From the NCBI RefSeq assembly GCF_964340395.1, contig NC_135549.1, positions 24,628,342-24,692,341 on the forward strand: a stretch of DNA of 64,000 nucleotides. The letters run 5' to 3'. The notes beneath the pieces are model-generated. The model ran no database searches, was not told where the DNA came from, and saw only the letters and a program-made list of their open reading frames with translations. The translations under genes were made by a program, and so were the position numbers. Source of the stretch: Glandiceps talaboti. Taxonomy: Eukaryota > Hemichordata > Enteropneusta > Spengelidae. This document shows positions 1 through 9,152 of the stretch, piece by piece (position 1 is the stretch's first letter; each line of letters starts with the position of its first letter).

Positions 1-237
1 GTGCATTTGCTGCATGAACACCGTGAAAAATATTGTTAAATATCTGCAGTTTCTCATAGAAGTGTCTAAATTGAGATCGTAATTGATAGGTCTGTACATA
101 TAAAACTGTTTACCATTACCAAATACGGTACTGGTTCCATCCCTTCTTATTGAGTCTCAATATTTTCTTTACGATTTTTCCCATATTTCTAATTGTCATT
201 TTGCCTACTAAGATATTATACACTTTTTATCAACTAG

Positions 238-380
238 GGTCCTGGTAATTGTACACAGTGTAAAAATGTACTAGATCGTCCACTATGCAAATCTGAGTGT
301 CCATTTGGCAAGTATGCAGACCATGAGAAGATGTGTAAGGTGTGCCATGAAAACTGCAAAATCGATTGGCCAAGTAAAGG
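238..380 (+). CDS. ErbB-like exon 1 of window: furin-like Cys-rich repeat
   Basis: Acceptor CTAG at 234-237, donor GTAAGT at 381; exon length 143 leaves phase 2. Reads GPGNCTQCKNVLDRPLCKSE and continues with CPFGKY and CKVCHENC, the Cys spacing of furin-like repeats in receptor tyrosine kinases. The acceptor before it shows that the gene starts upstream of the window. Confidence 0.85.
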
Positions 381-3300
381 GTAAGTCTTAAATCTGCTTT
401 GATACATTACAATTCTTTAATAGCTTAGGGCGTTTCACGTCATATTAAACGTCTGATGCGTTCAAACGTCATAAAACTTGAATGTTCTTCTCACTTTCAA
501 CCAGATGTACTGGTCCAGAGAATATTATTGGTGAAAATGGCTGTGATGCATGCGAACAAGTCCGTCTTGATGTCGATGGCACATTGGTATGTCAGGAATC
601 TATCCTTCAAATTAATTCTTTGTTTTTATTATAATGGGATGAGTTTTATTTCAAATTTATTACAGTACAGATTTGCCTCCATTCCATTGACCCTTGTGAA
701 TAACATGTAATAGTCATGTAAAAGGCCTATGTTGGTAGTAGATGAAATATACTATTGAAACTCTGTGATGACATCAATAAAGTCTCTCATAAAACAGTTT
801 AAAAAGTCCAGCCGTGCTTTATTTATCTCTTTTGTATTGGTCTTGAAACTTTCAATTTCTGTATTTTCTTTCTTAGAAGTCGTTTGCTTCTAAGTTACAT
901 ACATTTTAAATGTCAATTTCTGAATCAGCTCCATTGCATTTCGACATATTCAGTTCATGTTTTAAAATCATGGCTGTATGGATGAGGATTTGGTATTTAT
1001 TGTTCATGTTTAATGCGTGAAACAATTTTTATCATGGCTTCATATTTCAACAAATCAATGAGAAACGGTATATTCCAAGTCCTTGATTGTAAACTCAATG
1101 AATTTGAGAAGATTAATAAATGTGTAAAATCTTTAGTCAATACATACAAATTCTTATAAAAGCTAATGATATGTGGGTGACGTTACATTAGTTAAGACGT
1201 CATCTGGTTGTCTTTGTTTACTACAGTGGTGGTATTGTATGTTACATGTGTTTATTTTGTGGTATATTCTTTGATATGTTGTTTTTATTGTTAGCAAAGT
1301 TGTTCCCTACACAGTGAGGCGATAATATTGTAATGAAACTAAGTTGAATTGGCGTATTGTATGTACAATAATAGACTTTTTGCTATTATTGAGTTACAAA
1401 CAGGGATTAGGTCTATGTTGTTTCACAGTTTTCTTTCATTTTTCAAGTAGGAAGCCATTTTTTAAAAAAATCCTAAATCTAATGATTCAAAATAAGTAAC
1501 AAATTCTCAACCATATGACCACTTTAAGGTAGTTTTGGTCTGAGAGGGAGCCCAGTAGAAGTATACCCAAAGCCTCACTATGAGTAACATCTTCCCTAGA
1601 TGGACACGACTGTGGTACTTTCGTCAGAGGAGTATGGAAAATACAGGGTCACAATTTGATATTGTTCTAAACATTATTCGCTTGGTGGCACTAGAAGTTA
1701 TAATATCGACTGGCCGGCCGAACCTTTCCTTTAGTTAAAACAACCTATTGCAATGGAAACTGTGATTTATTGGTTGTGAATGAATTCCAGAATGTTCGCA
1801 GCAGTCCTTTTATTTCACCAACAAAATGCTTAGTTTTATGTTATAACTTGAATCTTAAAATCACTTCAGATTATCGAAAAAACATTGTTGTTTCCTGCAG
1901 ATAGAATGTATGGAGAAGGATAGCCCGTGTCCGAGCCGACATTTTCAAAGGGAACGCTACACTACAGGGACACAACGGGTAAGACAGGTGCCGCTCTTGA
2001 ATTCAATTATACCTAATTATTTCTGAATACCTAATGTTGAAATTTCATTTTTGTGTGTGTGATTATTTAAGGAAACAAGTCTATTATATTTCAGGTATGT
2101 CAAGCTTGCCATAACCAGTGCCTGTCCTGTACTAGTCAAGGACCGCAGAGCTGTACTGGATGTGCTAACAAGAAGTATAAGGATACCTGTGTGTCCGAGT
2201 GTCCTTCTCTAACCATCTTAAATGAAGACAATGTATGTCATGAAGCAAGTAAGTTGAGACGTGAAACAATTATAGACTTTAAGTTTAGGGTGTACCTTAT
2301 ATGATACTCAGTATGTTTCGGTAATTGTTCATCGAACTTTCAATATAACTAATTAGCTGACAACATTGGTAAGTTTCGTCCGAGAAATTCCTGCGTTGCC
2401 TGTAAACGACAAACGGACATACCAAAAACAAATATGACGAATACGTTTCATACACATCATTCTGAAGTAACACGCCATGTTGTGTGTTGATATTCGATGA
2501 CAATGTCCAAAGTACTGCAGTAAGACGCTACCTGAATGGTTGTGTGAATCACTTATCAGAACTGAGTGAACATGGGCTTGGGTTCAGATTTAGAGGCGGC
2601 CGGCAAGACAAAAACGTAAACACGTATCGCACGTGGAAGGTAATTCAAGCAAAATAACCGAGGTAAAATAACAAAAACGAACGATTAGTCGACATCTACA
2701 TCGGATTTTAATCAGATTGCCTTCATATGTGCGTCACTTACGTTAGCGCATGTAAGACAAGTTATAAGAGTGCCACTTTCACAATGCGTCATTTGCCTTA
2801 TGTGTGACATTTATATTTACTCATGCATCATTTCCCGTATGTCGGTAATTTATTTTCATGCGTGCGTCATTTTTGTGATGCGCCATTTACCTGTATGTGT
2901 TATTTACTCTCATGCATGCGTCATTAACCTTTAATGTGTGTCACTTATGTTAGCCTGTGCAAAGCAATTATTTTACATTCAGCAACAAAGTACCCTCATG
3001 ATTGAATCTTTTCATCACGTGTACAAAAACGGTGGTGTGTAAATTTCTTACCATCTGATATCGTGTAAATTTCACCTAGCCAAGTATATGTGCAAATTTT
3101 CACTTACGTGACAAGCACCCTCATAGATATGAATCAATTATCATGTGTACAAATACGGCAGTGTGTAAATTTCTCACCATATCTTATAGTGGATAAATTT
3201 CACCTTACTGTTTGTCATTCATTTTCGTGTGTATGTCATTTACATTTATTGTGCGTCACTTTCATAGTGCCTCATTTGCCTTATGCTCATTTATATTCAA

Positions 3301-5065
3301 ACATGCGTCGGTGTGTGTGTCATTTACTTTCACACGTACATCATTTGCCTTGTGTTTGTGTCATTTATTTTTATGATGCACCATTTACCTTTATGCGTGT
3401 GTCATTTATTTTCGTACGTGCGTATAGTTTGCTATTATGTGTGGGTAAATTACTATCATGCAGTCATTTACCTTGATATTTGTATCACTTTAGGATAGCA
3501 CGTGTAAACCAATTATTTCACATTCAGCACCTCATAGTGGTCTAAAACTTACATGCAAATTATATCAAAATGATTAGGGGGTCAAAAAGTGTACTACAAA
3601 CCCACAGCATTATTTTAGTCCAATATGATGTTTCAAAGCAAAATAATCTTCATGACGATGTGTAAATTAAGTGTAAAAATATTTTTTTTGTGTAAATATT
3701 TTTAATTACAGAGTACTCGTACTTTTTTCTCTCTGTACAGTTTGCCCAGGACTTGGCCATATTGCAAATAGAGGTATCGATCAGATAGATAAAAACAATA
3801 TCAACAAGTTCAGAAATTGTACAACAATAGACGGTAGCATCATTATCACTCAGAGTAGTCTCGATGGGTAAGTCTAATCTTTTCAATCTGTTATATATAT
3901 TTCTAAATATATTGACAAAACCCTAATTTCGTTTACTTGTAGTTAGCCCGCTATATTCCTTGAAGATGCCAATGCATTGGAGACTGTGTACTGTTACATA
4001 CTAAGGTATTTTTTAAATATATATTACAGTACTCCATTGTCTGGTGTTAATGGAATACAACCTACAGATTTGGAGGTGTTCAGTACGGTCAAGAAAATCA
4101 CAGGATATTTAGTCGTCGTCTTTAGTGGGACAAATCAAGTCGATCTCAGTGCATTCAGGAATTTGGAAGTTATATCGGGACAACAGTTATTCGAGTGAGT
4201 AGCCATAATTCACAAAGTACATGTACTATGTTTAGCCCCTTTCGTCCACTTGTAAATTGTAGACATTTTGTGGTACTTAATTATGGCAGCCCAGCAATAT
4301 ATATATATCAACCCTACACAAGATCTTCAACCAACATACAATGAAAGTTAGTTACAGCTGCATGCCAAACGTCGCCAACATCATCAAAACACGTAACAAC
4401 AAAATCGCGAACAACAATACAACGACCAAAGAGAAATCCTGCAACTGCCGAAATAAAAGTACATGCCCCCTACAGGAAAGCTGCCTGACCACCAGTATAA
4501 TCTACAACGCAGAAGTAAAAAGAGAGGAATGCAACCAACCCCCCAAACTGTACATCGGCCTGACTGAACATGCCTTCAAACAAAGATACATTAACCACAA
4601 CCTAACCTTCAGACACGAAAAATACGCAAACAGCACTGAACTTTCGAAATACATCTGGCAGCTGAAAAGAAATAAAAAAACGTTCAAAGTAGACTGGTCT
4701 ATATCACAGAGAGCACGCCCATACAGTAACGAAACCAAACGATGCGACCTCTGCCTAACTGAAAAACTCTGCATCCTCAACGCCGACAAACAAACACTTC
4801 TCAACAAAAAATCTGAACTCATCTCAAAGTGCCGACACGAAAACAAGTTCTACATAGCGAACTTCAAAAGTAACATCACCTGACAAATCTGAGGACCCCT
4901 TGTATGCATAGAAACAATACACAATTAACTGCCAATAAATTCTTTCACACCTTACACATATAAATACAGTAACACAACGAGTAGCTGACAGTTGTCTGAT
5001 GAACGCATTGAGCGTGAAACTCGGAGTTACAACTTAGCACCTCAAGTTCCAACCAACTTACTTTG

Positions 5066-5139
<74 letters not shown>

Positions 5140-7720
5140 TTCATAGGATGTTACTCGTTTATATATACTCTACATCCGTCAGTTTTACTAGTAATTTGTC
5201 TGTGAACTAATACTATTTTTTTTTTAAATGAACATTGCAGAGGTTATGCTCTTTTTATTATGGGTACACATCTTAGATCCCTGGGAATGGTATTTCTGAA
5301 AGAAATCAGTACTGGCAACGTTTTGATAAGATACAATTCGTATATGTGCTACGTGAGAAAAAGTATGTTTAATGATATCCTCATTGATCCAAACACCCAG
5401 AGGGCAAAAGTTGAAAAAAATGGACAGAGAGGATTTTGTCGTAAGTATTGTCTCTTTTAAAGAATAGTTCAGTTTTGTGTATTCAGAGATACGTGTAAAC
5501 ACAATTATAAATGTCTTTTTTTTCAAAATAGCTTATTATTTTGTTAGTGTTCAGTCGTGCTACAGATATGATAAATATGTATATGTATGTGTGCTGATGA
5601 CAAAACGTCCATGTCAACTTATTCCCAGGCTTGAAATGAAAGCTAACAAATATGATTAAATATTAACACTTCAAATACTCCAAATCTTATGTTTAATCAA
5701 GATGAATTCATTTTGGTTTTTTCGATTAACAAAAATGAAAGGTGATTCTTGATATGGAAATTGCTTGATTACATACCAACTAACCATCGGCCTGTGTGCC
5801 ACTGTGTCGCCAGCAAAAGGAGCCAAAGTCTCTTATCCCTTTTGGAAAACACACTTCGCCCAAACGTAAAAGAAATTTTCCTGGCGTTTACAACACCCTT
5901 AATTGTCATATGCCCGTGCCAGCTAAACTTTAATTGTCCTTTTCATAAGATTAGCATGGGATGTCCTATACATTCAGAGTCTTGTATTACAGATCAATGG
6001 AGTCAATAAGATATCCACCATATATCTTAACAACCATGTGTTTTCCTTGAAAAAAATATCAACACAGAAAAAGATATGAGAATTTAATTAGCTGGAGTGA
6101 ATTATGATGTATGTATTTTGCTTGTAAGGTATGTCATTATTTACATTGATACATATGGATTGCTAAAATTCTAGTCTATAATGCAATATAGATGTTGATG
6201 AAATGTACATTTAAGAAGGGACACAGTGAGGCTAAACTAACGAGTTTAAATGTAATTGAGTATAAGTCATTGAGATATTACTGATCAAGAATATCATAGC
6301 ATACAGCGTTATTTCTGAAATATAATTGAACTACTGACTTTAATTTCTCAGAACGTGAAGGAGCTATATGTCATGAAGAGTGTACAGATGTTGGATGTTG
6401 GGGACCTGGTGCCTCTGAATGCAGAGAATGTAAACATTTCAGTCTTGGAGACGAATGTGTTGAACAGTGTCTACTTGACCAGGGGTAAGTATTCAAACAT
6501 TTATTGAAACATTTGAAAACAATTGCTGGCAGGTAAGATTGATTTACTTGGGCAGACCTATCTTACATTTACATATCCACTTTTTGATTTTATTTAAGCC
6601 AGGAAGTTTTGTAAAGCTCTATGCATGACATCAACTTAAAATCTTTGACATGAAGTGAACATCACAATGCTCTGTTATTTTAAGTGAAAATCAATATGAA
6701 AATAGTAAATAGCCAACATACTTTGAAATTGACGAAGATGATATACACATAAATGAAGTTCAAAGTTATTTAAACGTATTATCTAACCCATTTATAAGAC
6801 TCTCATTTATAAGTACTAAATCACAGTGCTAATATCTTAATCTCTTTTTCAAATCGTTTTCAGACAGTACATAGTATCTGACAAGGAGTGTGGATATTGT
6901 GATACTGAGTGCACTGATTCTTGTACTGGTCCAGTAAGTTAGTTTTCATACAAGACTTTCTTCTTTCTGCATTTTAATAATTCATTACTTCCCTTCCTGT
7001 ATTGACATTTAAACCTTATGAAATAAATATCTAAAGCGTGCCTGTATATTGTAATTAGAACCGAATTTGGCGTTATGAGAATTTCCTGTTTTTCCAGTGT
7101 TGTTTTATTCATCTTGGATTGATGGACCACAATATTTTTAAATACAGCAGAAGAAAGTAAGCTGTGTGGGAATAAAATTCAGCGCTGATTACAATGTTTG
7201 CTTGTGTCTCGTCTGTTGCAGACTATGATTCATATACACAAATACTGTCGTTGCATGTGTCTGTCTCTTGCTGAGGGTGATTTACTAAACAAAGGCTACA
7301 TATGAAAGACAGCAAGCGTCCCTGTCATAATTTTAATAGAACGAAAACAAACATGTGTGAAATAGCTGTATCACGATGGTACACTACGTGCAGATTGTAC
7401 AGTGCAGATACTTGCAACAATTGCGCTGCATCACTATGTACATGAATCATCATTAGCAAGAGACAGACACAGGCAACAATTGTCACAGTGTCTGATCTGA
7501 CCCTTTTCTTCCTGTATAGCTTATGTATGACACGACCTTACAATAGTAAAGTAATATTTCGTTGCCGTTTGGTCCTCTAAACTTGAATCTATATATAAAA
7601 TATAACTTTATCATATTTGATTTTAAATATATTGAGTATATGTATATCACTAGTAATATGTCCTTTTAATAAATGTGTATGCCTATTTCATTATCCTAGG
7701 GTGCTGATGACTGTACATAG
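238..7720 (+). CDS. ErbB/EGFR-like ectodomain gene, partial (ten exons, last one broken)
   Basis: Nine exons join in phase into 384 codons: 238-380, 505-586, 1901-1978, 2095-2248, 3741-3867, 4030-4194, 5241-5440, 6352-6484, 6864-6933. A tenth exon starts at 7700. Order of domains: furin-like Cys-rich repeats (exons 1-4), a receptor L domain (exons 5-7), then a second furin-like block (exons 8-10). The order matches domain II, L2 and domain IV of ErbB receptors, which bind EGF-like ligands at the cell surface. Key motifs are ICPGLG at the L-domain start, FRNCTTIDGSIIIT, VKKITGYLVV, FRNLEVISG, LKEISTGNVLI and GCWGPGASEC. The 5' end lies outside the window. Exon 10 meets an in-frame TAG after seven codons of the expected Cys-rich repeat. 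No transmembrane or tyrosine kinase exon was recognised before the next gene. It may be a truncated or secreted paralogue, or a pseudogene. An insulin-receptor-like assignment is less likely given the L-domain motifs. Confidence 0.8.
505..586 (+). CDS. ErbB-like exon 2: Cys-rich linker
   Basis: Acceptor CAG at 502-504 and donor GTATGT at 587. Reads CTGPENIIGENGCDACEQV then RLDVDGTL. Phase closes to 0 with exon 1 (143+82 = 225 nt). Confidence 0.75.
970..1528. mobile_element. Palindromic non-autonomous DNA element, copy 1
   Basis: The left arm reads CATGGCTGTATGGATGAGG and later ATCATGGCTTC. The right arm (1430-1528) is its diverged reverse complement, containing TCAAGTAGGAAGCCAT and ending CATATGACCACTTTA. 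The same arms form a shorter palindrome at 30022-30337, which shows a dispersed family. No coding capacity. MITE-like; the superfamily cannot be told. Confidence 0.6.
1901..1978 (+). CDS. ErbB-like exon 3: Cys-rich segment
   Basis: Acceptor CTGCAG ends at 1900; donor GTAAGA at 1979; 26 codons, phase 0 to 0. Reads IECMEKDSPCPSRHFQRERY. Assigned because both splice sites are strong and the phase fits the neighbours. The residues alone are weakly diagnostic. Confidence 0.65.
2095..2248 (+). CDS. ErbB-like exon 4: furin-like repeat
   Basis: Acceptor TTTCAG at 2089-2094, donor GTAAGT at 2249. Reads VCQACHNQCLSCTSQGPQSC, then CTGCANKKYKDTCVSECPS. This C-x2-C-x3-C pattern is typical of the furin-like fold. 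Phase 1 at the end joins the Ile codon that opens the L domain. Confidence 0.85.
2720..3530 (+). repeat. Degenerate minisatellite with higher-order period
   Basis: Dozens of diverged units of roughly 25 nt built on TGCGTCATTTACCTTTATG fill most of the interval. A larger period is visible: a block with GTGTACAAAAACGG and GTGTAAATTTC (about 3015-3080) recurs at about 3135-3200. A block with CAATTATTTTACATTCAGCA (about 2964) recurs at about 3510. Lies in the intron before the L-domain exons. Confidence 0.65.
3741..3867 (+). CDS. ErbB-like exon 5: start of receptor L domain
   Basis: Acceptor GTACAG at 3735-3740, donor GTAAGT at 3868. Reads ICPGLGHIANRGIDQIDKNN, then INKFRNCTTIDGSIIITQSS. The CPGLG start, followed by NCT, IDG and I-x-I, is the first beta-helix turn of L domains, close to the human EGFR L2 pattern. 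Confidence 0.9.
4030..4194 (+). CDS. ErbB-like exon 6: receptor L domain, middle
   Basis: Acceptor TTACAG at 4024-4029, donor GTGAGT at 4195; 165 nt. Carries FSTVKKITGYLVVVFSGTN and LSAFRNLEVISGQQLFE, the repeated strand-turn units of the L domain (compare KTVKEITGFLLI and FENLEIIRG in the EGFR family). Confidence 0.9.
4341..4883 (+). CDS. GIY-YIG endonuclease part of a Penelope-like element
   Basis: An open frame of 180 residues. It begins with SYSCMPNVANIIK, the linker that follows the reverse transcriptase in Penelope-like elements. A Cys cluster CNCRNKSTCPLQESC sits at residues 34-48. KLYIGLTEHAFKQRYINHN (69-87) carries the YIG motif and catalytic Arg region. TELSKYIWQLK (about 99-109) and a Cys pair in RCDLCLTEKLCIL follow. 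The nuclease nicks target DNA during insertion of the element. The frame has no stop or frameshift, so this copy is fairly young, but without its reverse transcriptase it cannot move by itself. The first Met is internal to the original ORF, not a true start. Confidence 0.85.
   Translation: MKVSYSCMPNVANIIKTRNNKIANNNTTTKEKSCNCRNKSTCPLQESCLTTSIIYNAEVKREECNQPPKLYIGLTEHAFKQRYINHNLTFRHEKYANSTELSKYIWQLKRNKKTFKVDWSISQRARPYSNETKRCDLCLTEKLCILNADKQTLLNKKSELISKCRHENKFYIANFKSNIT
4984..5038 (+). ncRNA. Hammerhead ribozyme (type I, Penelope-associated)
   Basis: All core elements are present in order. CTGATGA is at 4996-5002. Stem II is ACGC (5003-5006) with GCGT (5012-5015) around loop ATTGA. GAAA is at 5016-5019. 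A minimal stem III is formed by ACT (5019-5021) with AGT (5025-5027), and the cleavage-site U is 5028. Stem I is AGTTGT (4990-4995) with ACAACT (5029-5034), extended past an internal loop by GCT (4984-4986) with AGC (5036-5038). Self-cleavage is predicted between 5028 and 5029. Penelope-like elements are known to carry such ribozymes with very short stem III. Activity is inferred. Confidence 0.85.
5066..5136. repeat. (AT)n microsatellite
   Basis: About 70 nt of nearly pure AT, directly behind the Penelope-like 3' end. Confidence 0.95.
5241..5440 (+). CDS. ErbB-like exon 7: end of receptor L domain
   Basis: Acceptor TTGCAG at 5235-5240, donor GTAAGT at 5441. Reads GYALFIMGTHLRSLGMVFLK, then EISTGNVLIRYNSYMCYVRK. 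The SLG..LKEIS.G.V.I...MCY series matches the last turns and closing disulphide of ErbB L domains. The exon directly follows the Penelope-like insertion and the (AT)n tract in the intron. Confidence 0.9.
6352..6484 (+). CDS. ErbB-like exon 8: furin-like repeat after the L domain
   Basis: Acceptor TCTCAG at 6346-6351, donor GTAAGT at 6485. Reads CHEECTDVGCWGPGASECRE, then CKHFSLGDECVEQC. GCWGP is the hallmark of ErbB domains II and IV. Confidence 0.9.
6864..6933 (+). CDS. ErbB-like exon 9: furin-like repeat
   Basis: Acceptor TTTCAG at 6858-6863, donor GTAAGT at 6934. Reads QYIVSDKECGYCDTECTDSC followed by TGP, and ends in phase 0. This is the equivalent of the ErbB domain IV segment after the Trp-containing module. 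Confidence 0.85.
7225..7495. mobile_element. Short palindromic element with inverted ends
   Basis: The left part reads GTGTCTGTCTCTTGCT (about 7256). The right part reads AGCAAGAGACAGACAC (about 7455), a perfect inverted repeat, with further diverged pairing outward (GTTGCATG against GGCAACAA). About 270 nt, no ORF. MITE-like; no target duplication identified. Confidence 0.5.
7700..7720 (+). pseudogene. ErbB-like exon 10, interrupted by in-frame TAG
   Basis: Acceptor CTAG at 7696-7699 is followed in phase by GADDCT and then TAG at 7718-7720, exactly where exon 1 of the window has Gln in GPGNCTQC. The codon after TAG is the expected Cys, but further downstream the Cys-rich pattern is lost and no donor is evident. 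This is either a disabling mutation or the true end of a secreted product. Confidence 0.6.
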
Positions 7721-8705
7721 TGCTACAGCAGCCACCAGAAGGATGCTCATAGTATAACCAATGGCAACTGGAAAAGAACTTGATCATCATTTATCAAAAG
7801 CGACCGCTGTTTAGTAATGAGGCAATGCTTAATGCTAAAGCTCAAACCGAGTATAAACGAAGTAATGATACTTTTTTGTGAAATTGTGTAAATTGAATCA
7901 AACAGAAACCAAGCCAGATACATTATAGTCAGCGTTAATTTTGATGTGCTATGATTGGATTTATCTTGAATGTATGATAATATGGCTAAGCCATGCAAAC
8001 AAACATTGTGGTTACCATATAAACAAATATTATACTATAACAATGATATCCATTATAATTTGAGAGGCATATCTTCTCTTATCAGCTACAGTAATTATGG
8101 TCGATTTTATGGGCACATATATCCTGCAATGCCTCGGAAAATCACCATCAACATTATCAGCTTATATTGTGCACGGGCTGACGGTAAGCCCCAATTGCTT
8201 GCAAGTATATCCCAGATGTTCTCATCTGATCAGTTTATATCATTTTGACATTTCCGTCATTTGTTTCAAAATTCGTACCGTGACTTGTTTTTTTTTTCTT
8301 GATAATTGAGAATGGGTTTGTGTTTTCTTGAATTCAAACAAAGTAAGATTAAAGTTTTACTATTTCCATGGCACTAACTACGTTAATTGTCAATAATTCT
8401 GCTACCCAAATCAATCGTAGCCAATAGCCGAACTAGTGACGTCAGTATCAATTTTTTAAGATCAGCAAGTATTGTAGTAAAATGATACATTGCATATGAG
8501 ACGATGTATGTGGTGAAACTGGAATATACTTTATTTATCAAAGCCCCGCGAGTTCGGCCTCACGGCCTCACTCCAAAACCAGAGCCAGGAGAGATGCTCC
8601 ACGGTCAAAACCCAAGTAGCTCAAACATGTGACTGTAAGGTCGTTACAATAATTAAATCACAATCAGTCACACATAGAAGACGAGCTTTCAAAGATAACA
8701 ATAGG
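7721..8705. other. Non-genic stretch
   Basis: I see no convincing exon or element here. Small open frames lack family motifs and splice sites. Confidence 0.5.
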
Positions 8706-8975
8706 TCACGCATAACTATGAGCGTCATGATAATTCTTGCATAATGCAGAGACTACCATTGCCTCTAAGGTAGTGCAGTGGAAGATAACTGGGATTTCAT
8801 CTGTTATTCTAAAAAGATAGGGCGCATGCGCACTTCCCCTACATTTTCCTGTAATGTGACAATAGTCTCTTACTTTAACATCAGGCTCTGTTGAATTTTG
8901 TCTATCAGCTGAAATGTTCTTTTTAAATCCGTTGGCAATATTTGTTGAAGAAGTATAATGACGCAATGACGTCAT
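8706..8975 (-). pseudogene. Decayed Polinton/Maverick-type DNA polymerase B fragment
   Basis: The minus-strand frame contains VRDYCHITGKCRGSAH followed by RITDEIPVIFH. This resembles the zinc-binding V-R-D-H-C-H-x-T-G-K-Y-R-G-x-A-H segment, then IPV-F-H-N, found ahead of the exonuclease part of protein-primed B-family polymerases of Polintons and related elements. The expected N-L-R-G-Y-D-S-H continuation is lost. Only about 90 residues remain, and no integrase, ATPase or capsid gene was seen nearby. Relic only. Confidence 0.5.
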
Positions 8976-9056
8976 TGGTGCGGACCTGCGCTAATAGTTT
9001 CGGCAAGGTAGATCAGACCGCGCCCTCAACGGCTCATATGTCAGCCTACATAAACA

Positions 9057-9152
9057 CCTCCTGTGTCGTTATATGACTGTGTCAGATGCAACAAATGTAA
9101 ACTGCTTTGAGTACAGTGTGGAGAAAGTGCTTTATAAACCATTAACATTTGA
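9057..9152 (+). mobile_element. SINE tail fragment
   Basis: Contains TGTAAACTGCTTTGAGTACA and GTGGAGAAAGTGCTTTATAAA. The same TGTAAAG..CTTTGA...GTGGGAAAGCGCTATATAAA tail ends the tRNA-derived SINEs at 34612-34960 and 63455-63820. Confidence 0.5.

Larger units (their letters stand above)
381..1900. other. Introns 1-2 of the ErbB-like gene, with a palindromic element
   Basis: Apart from exon 2, this is AT-rich intron sequence. About 970-1528 is a palindromic DNA element listed separately. No other structure was seen. Confidence 0.6.
4315..5060 (+). mobile_element. Penelope-like retroelement, 5'-truncated 3' end
   Basis: Contains the C-terminal GIY-YIG endonuclease part of a Penelope-like ORF (4341-4883), then about 110 nt of 3' flank and a hammerhead ribozyme at 4984-5038. 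An (AT)n tract follows. The reverse transcriptase is missing, as expected for 5' truncation on insertion. It lies in the sense direction inside the intron between L-domain exons 6 and 7. Confidence 0.8.

Noticed and set aside
4502-4846. 114-codon minus-strand frame opposite the Penelope-like ORF
   Set aside because: Shadow of the GIY-YIG reading frame on the plus strand.
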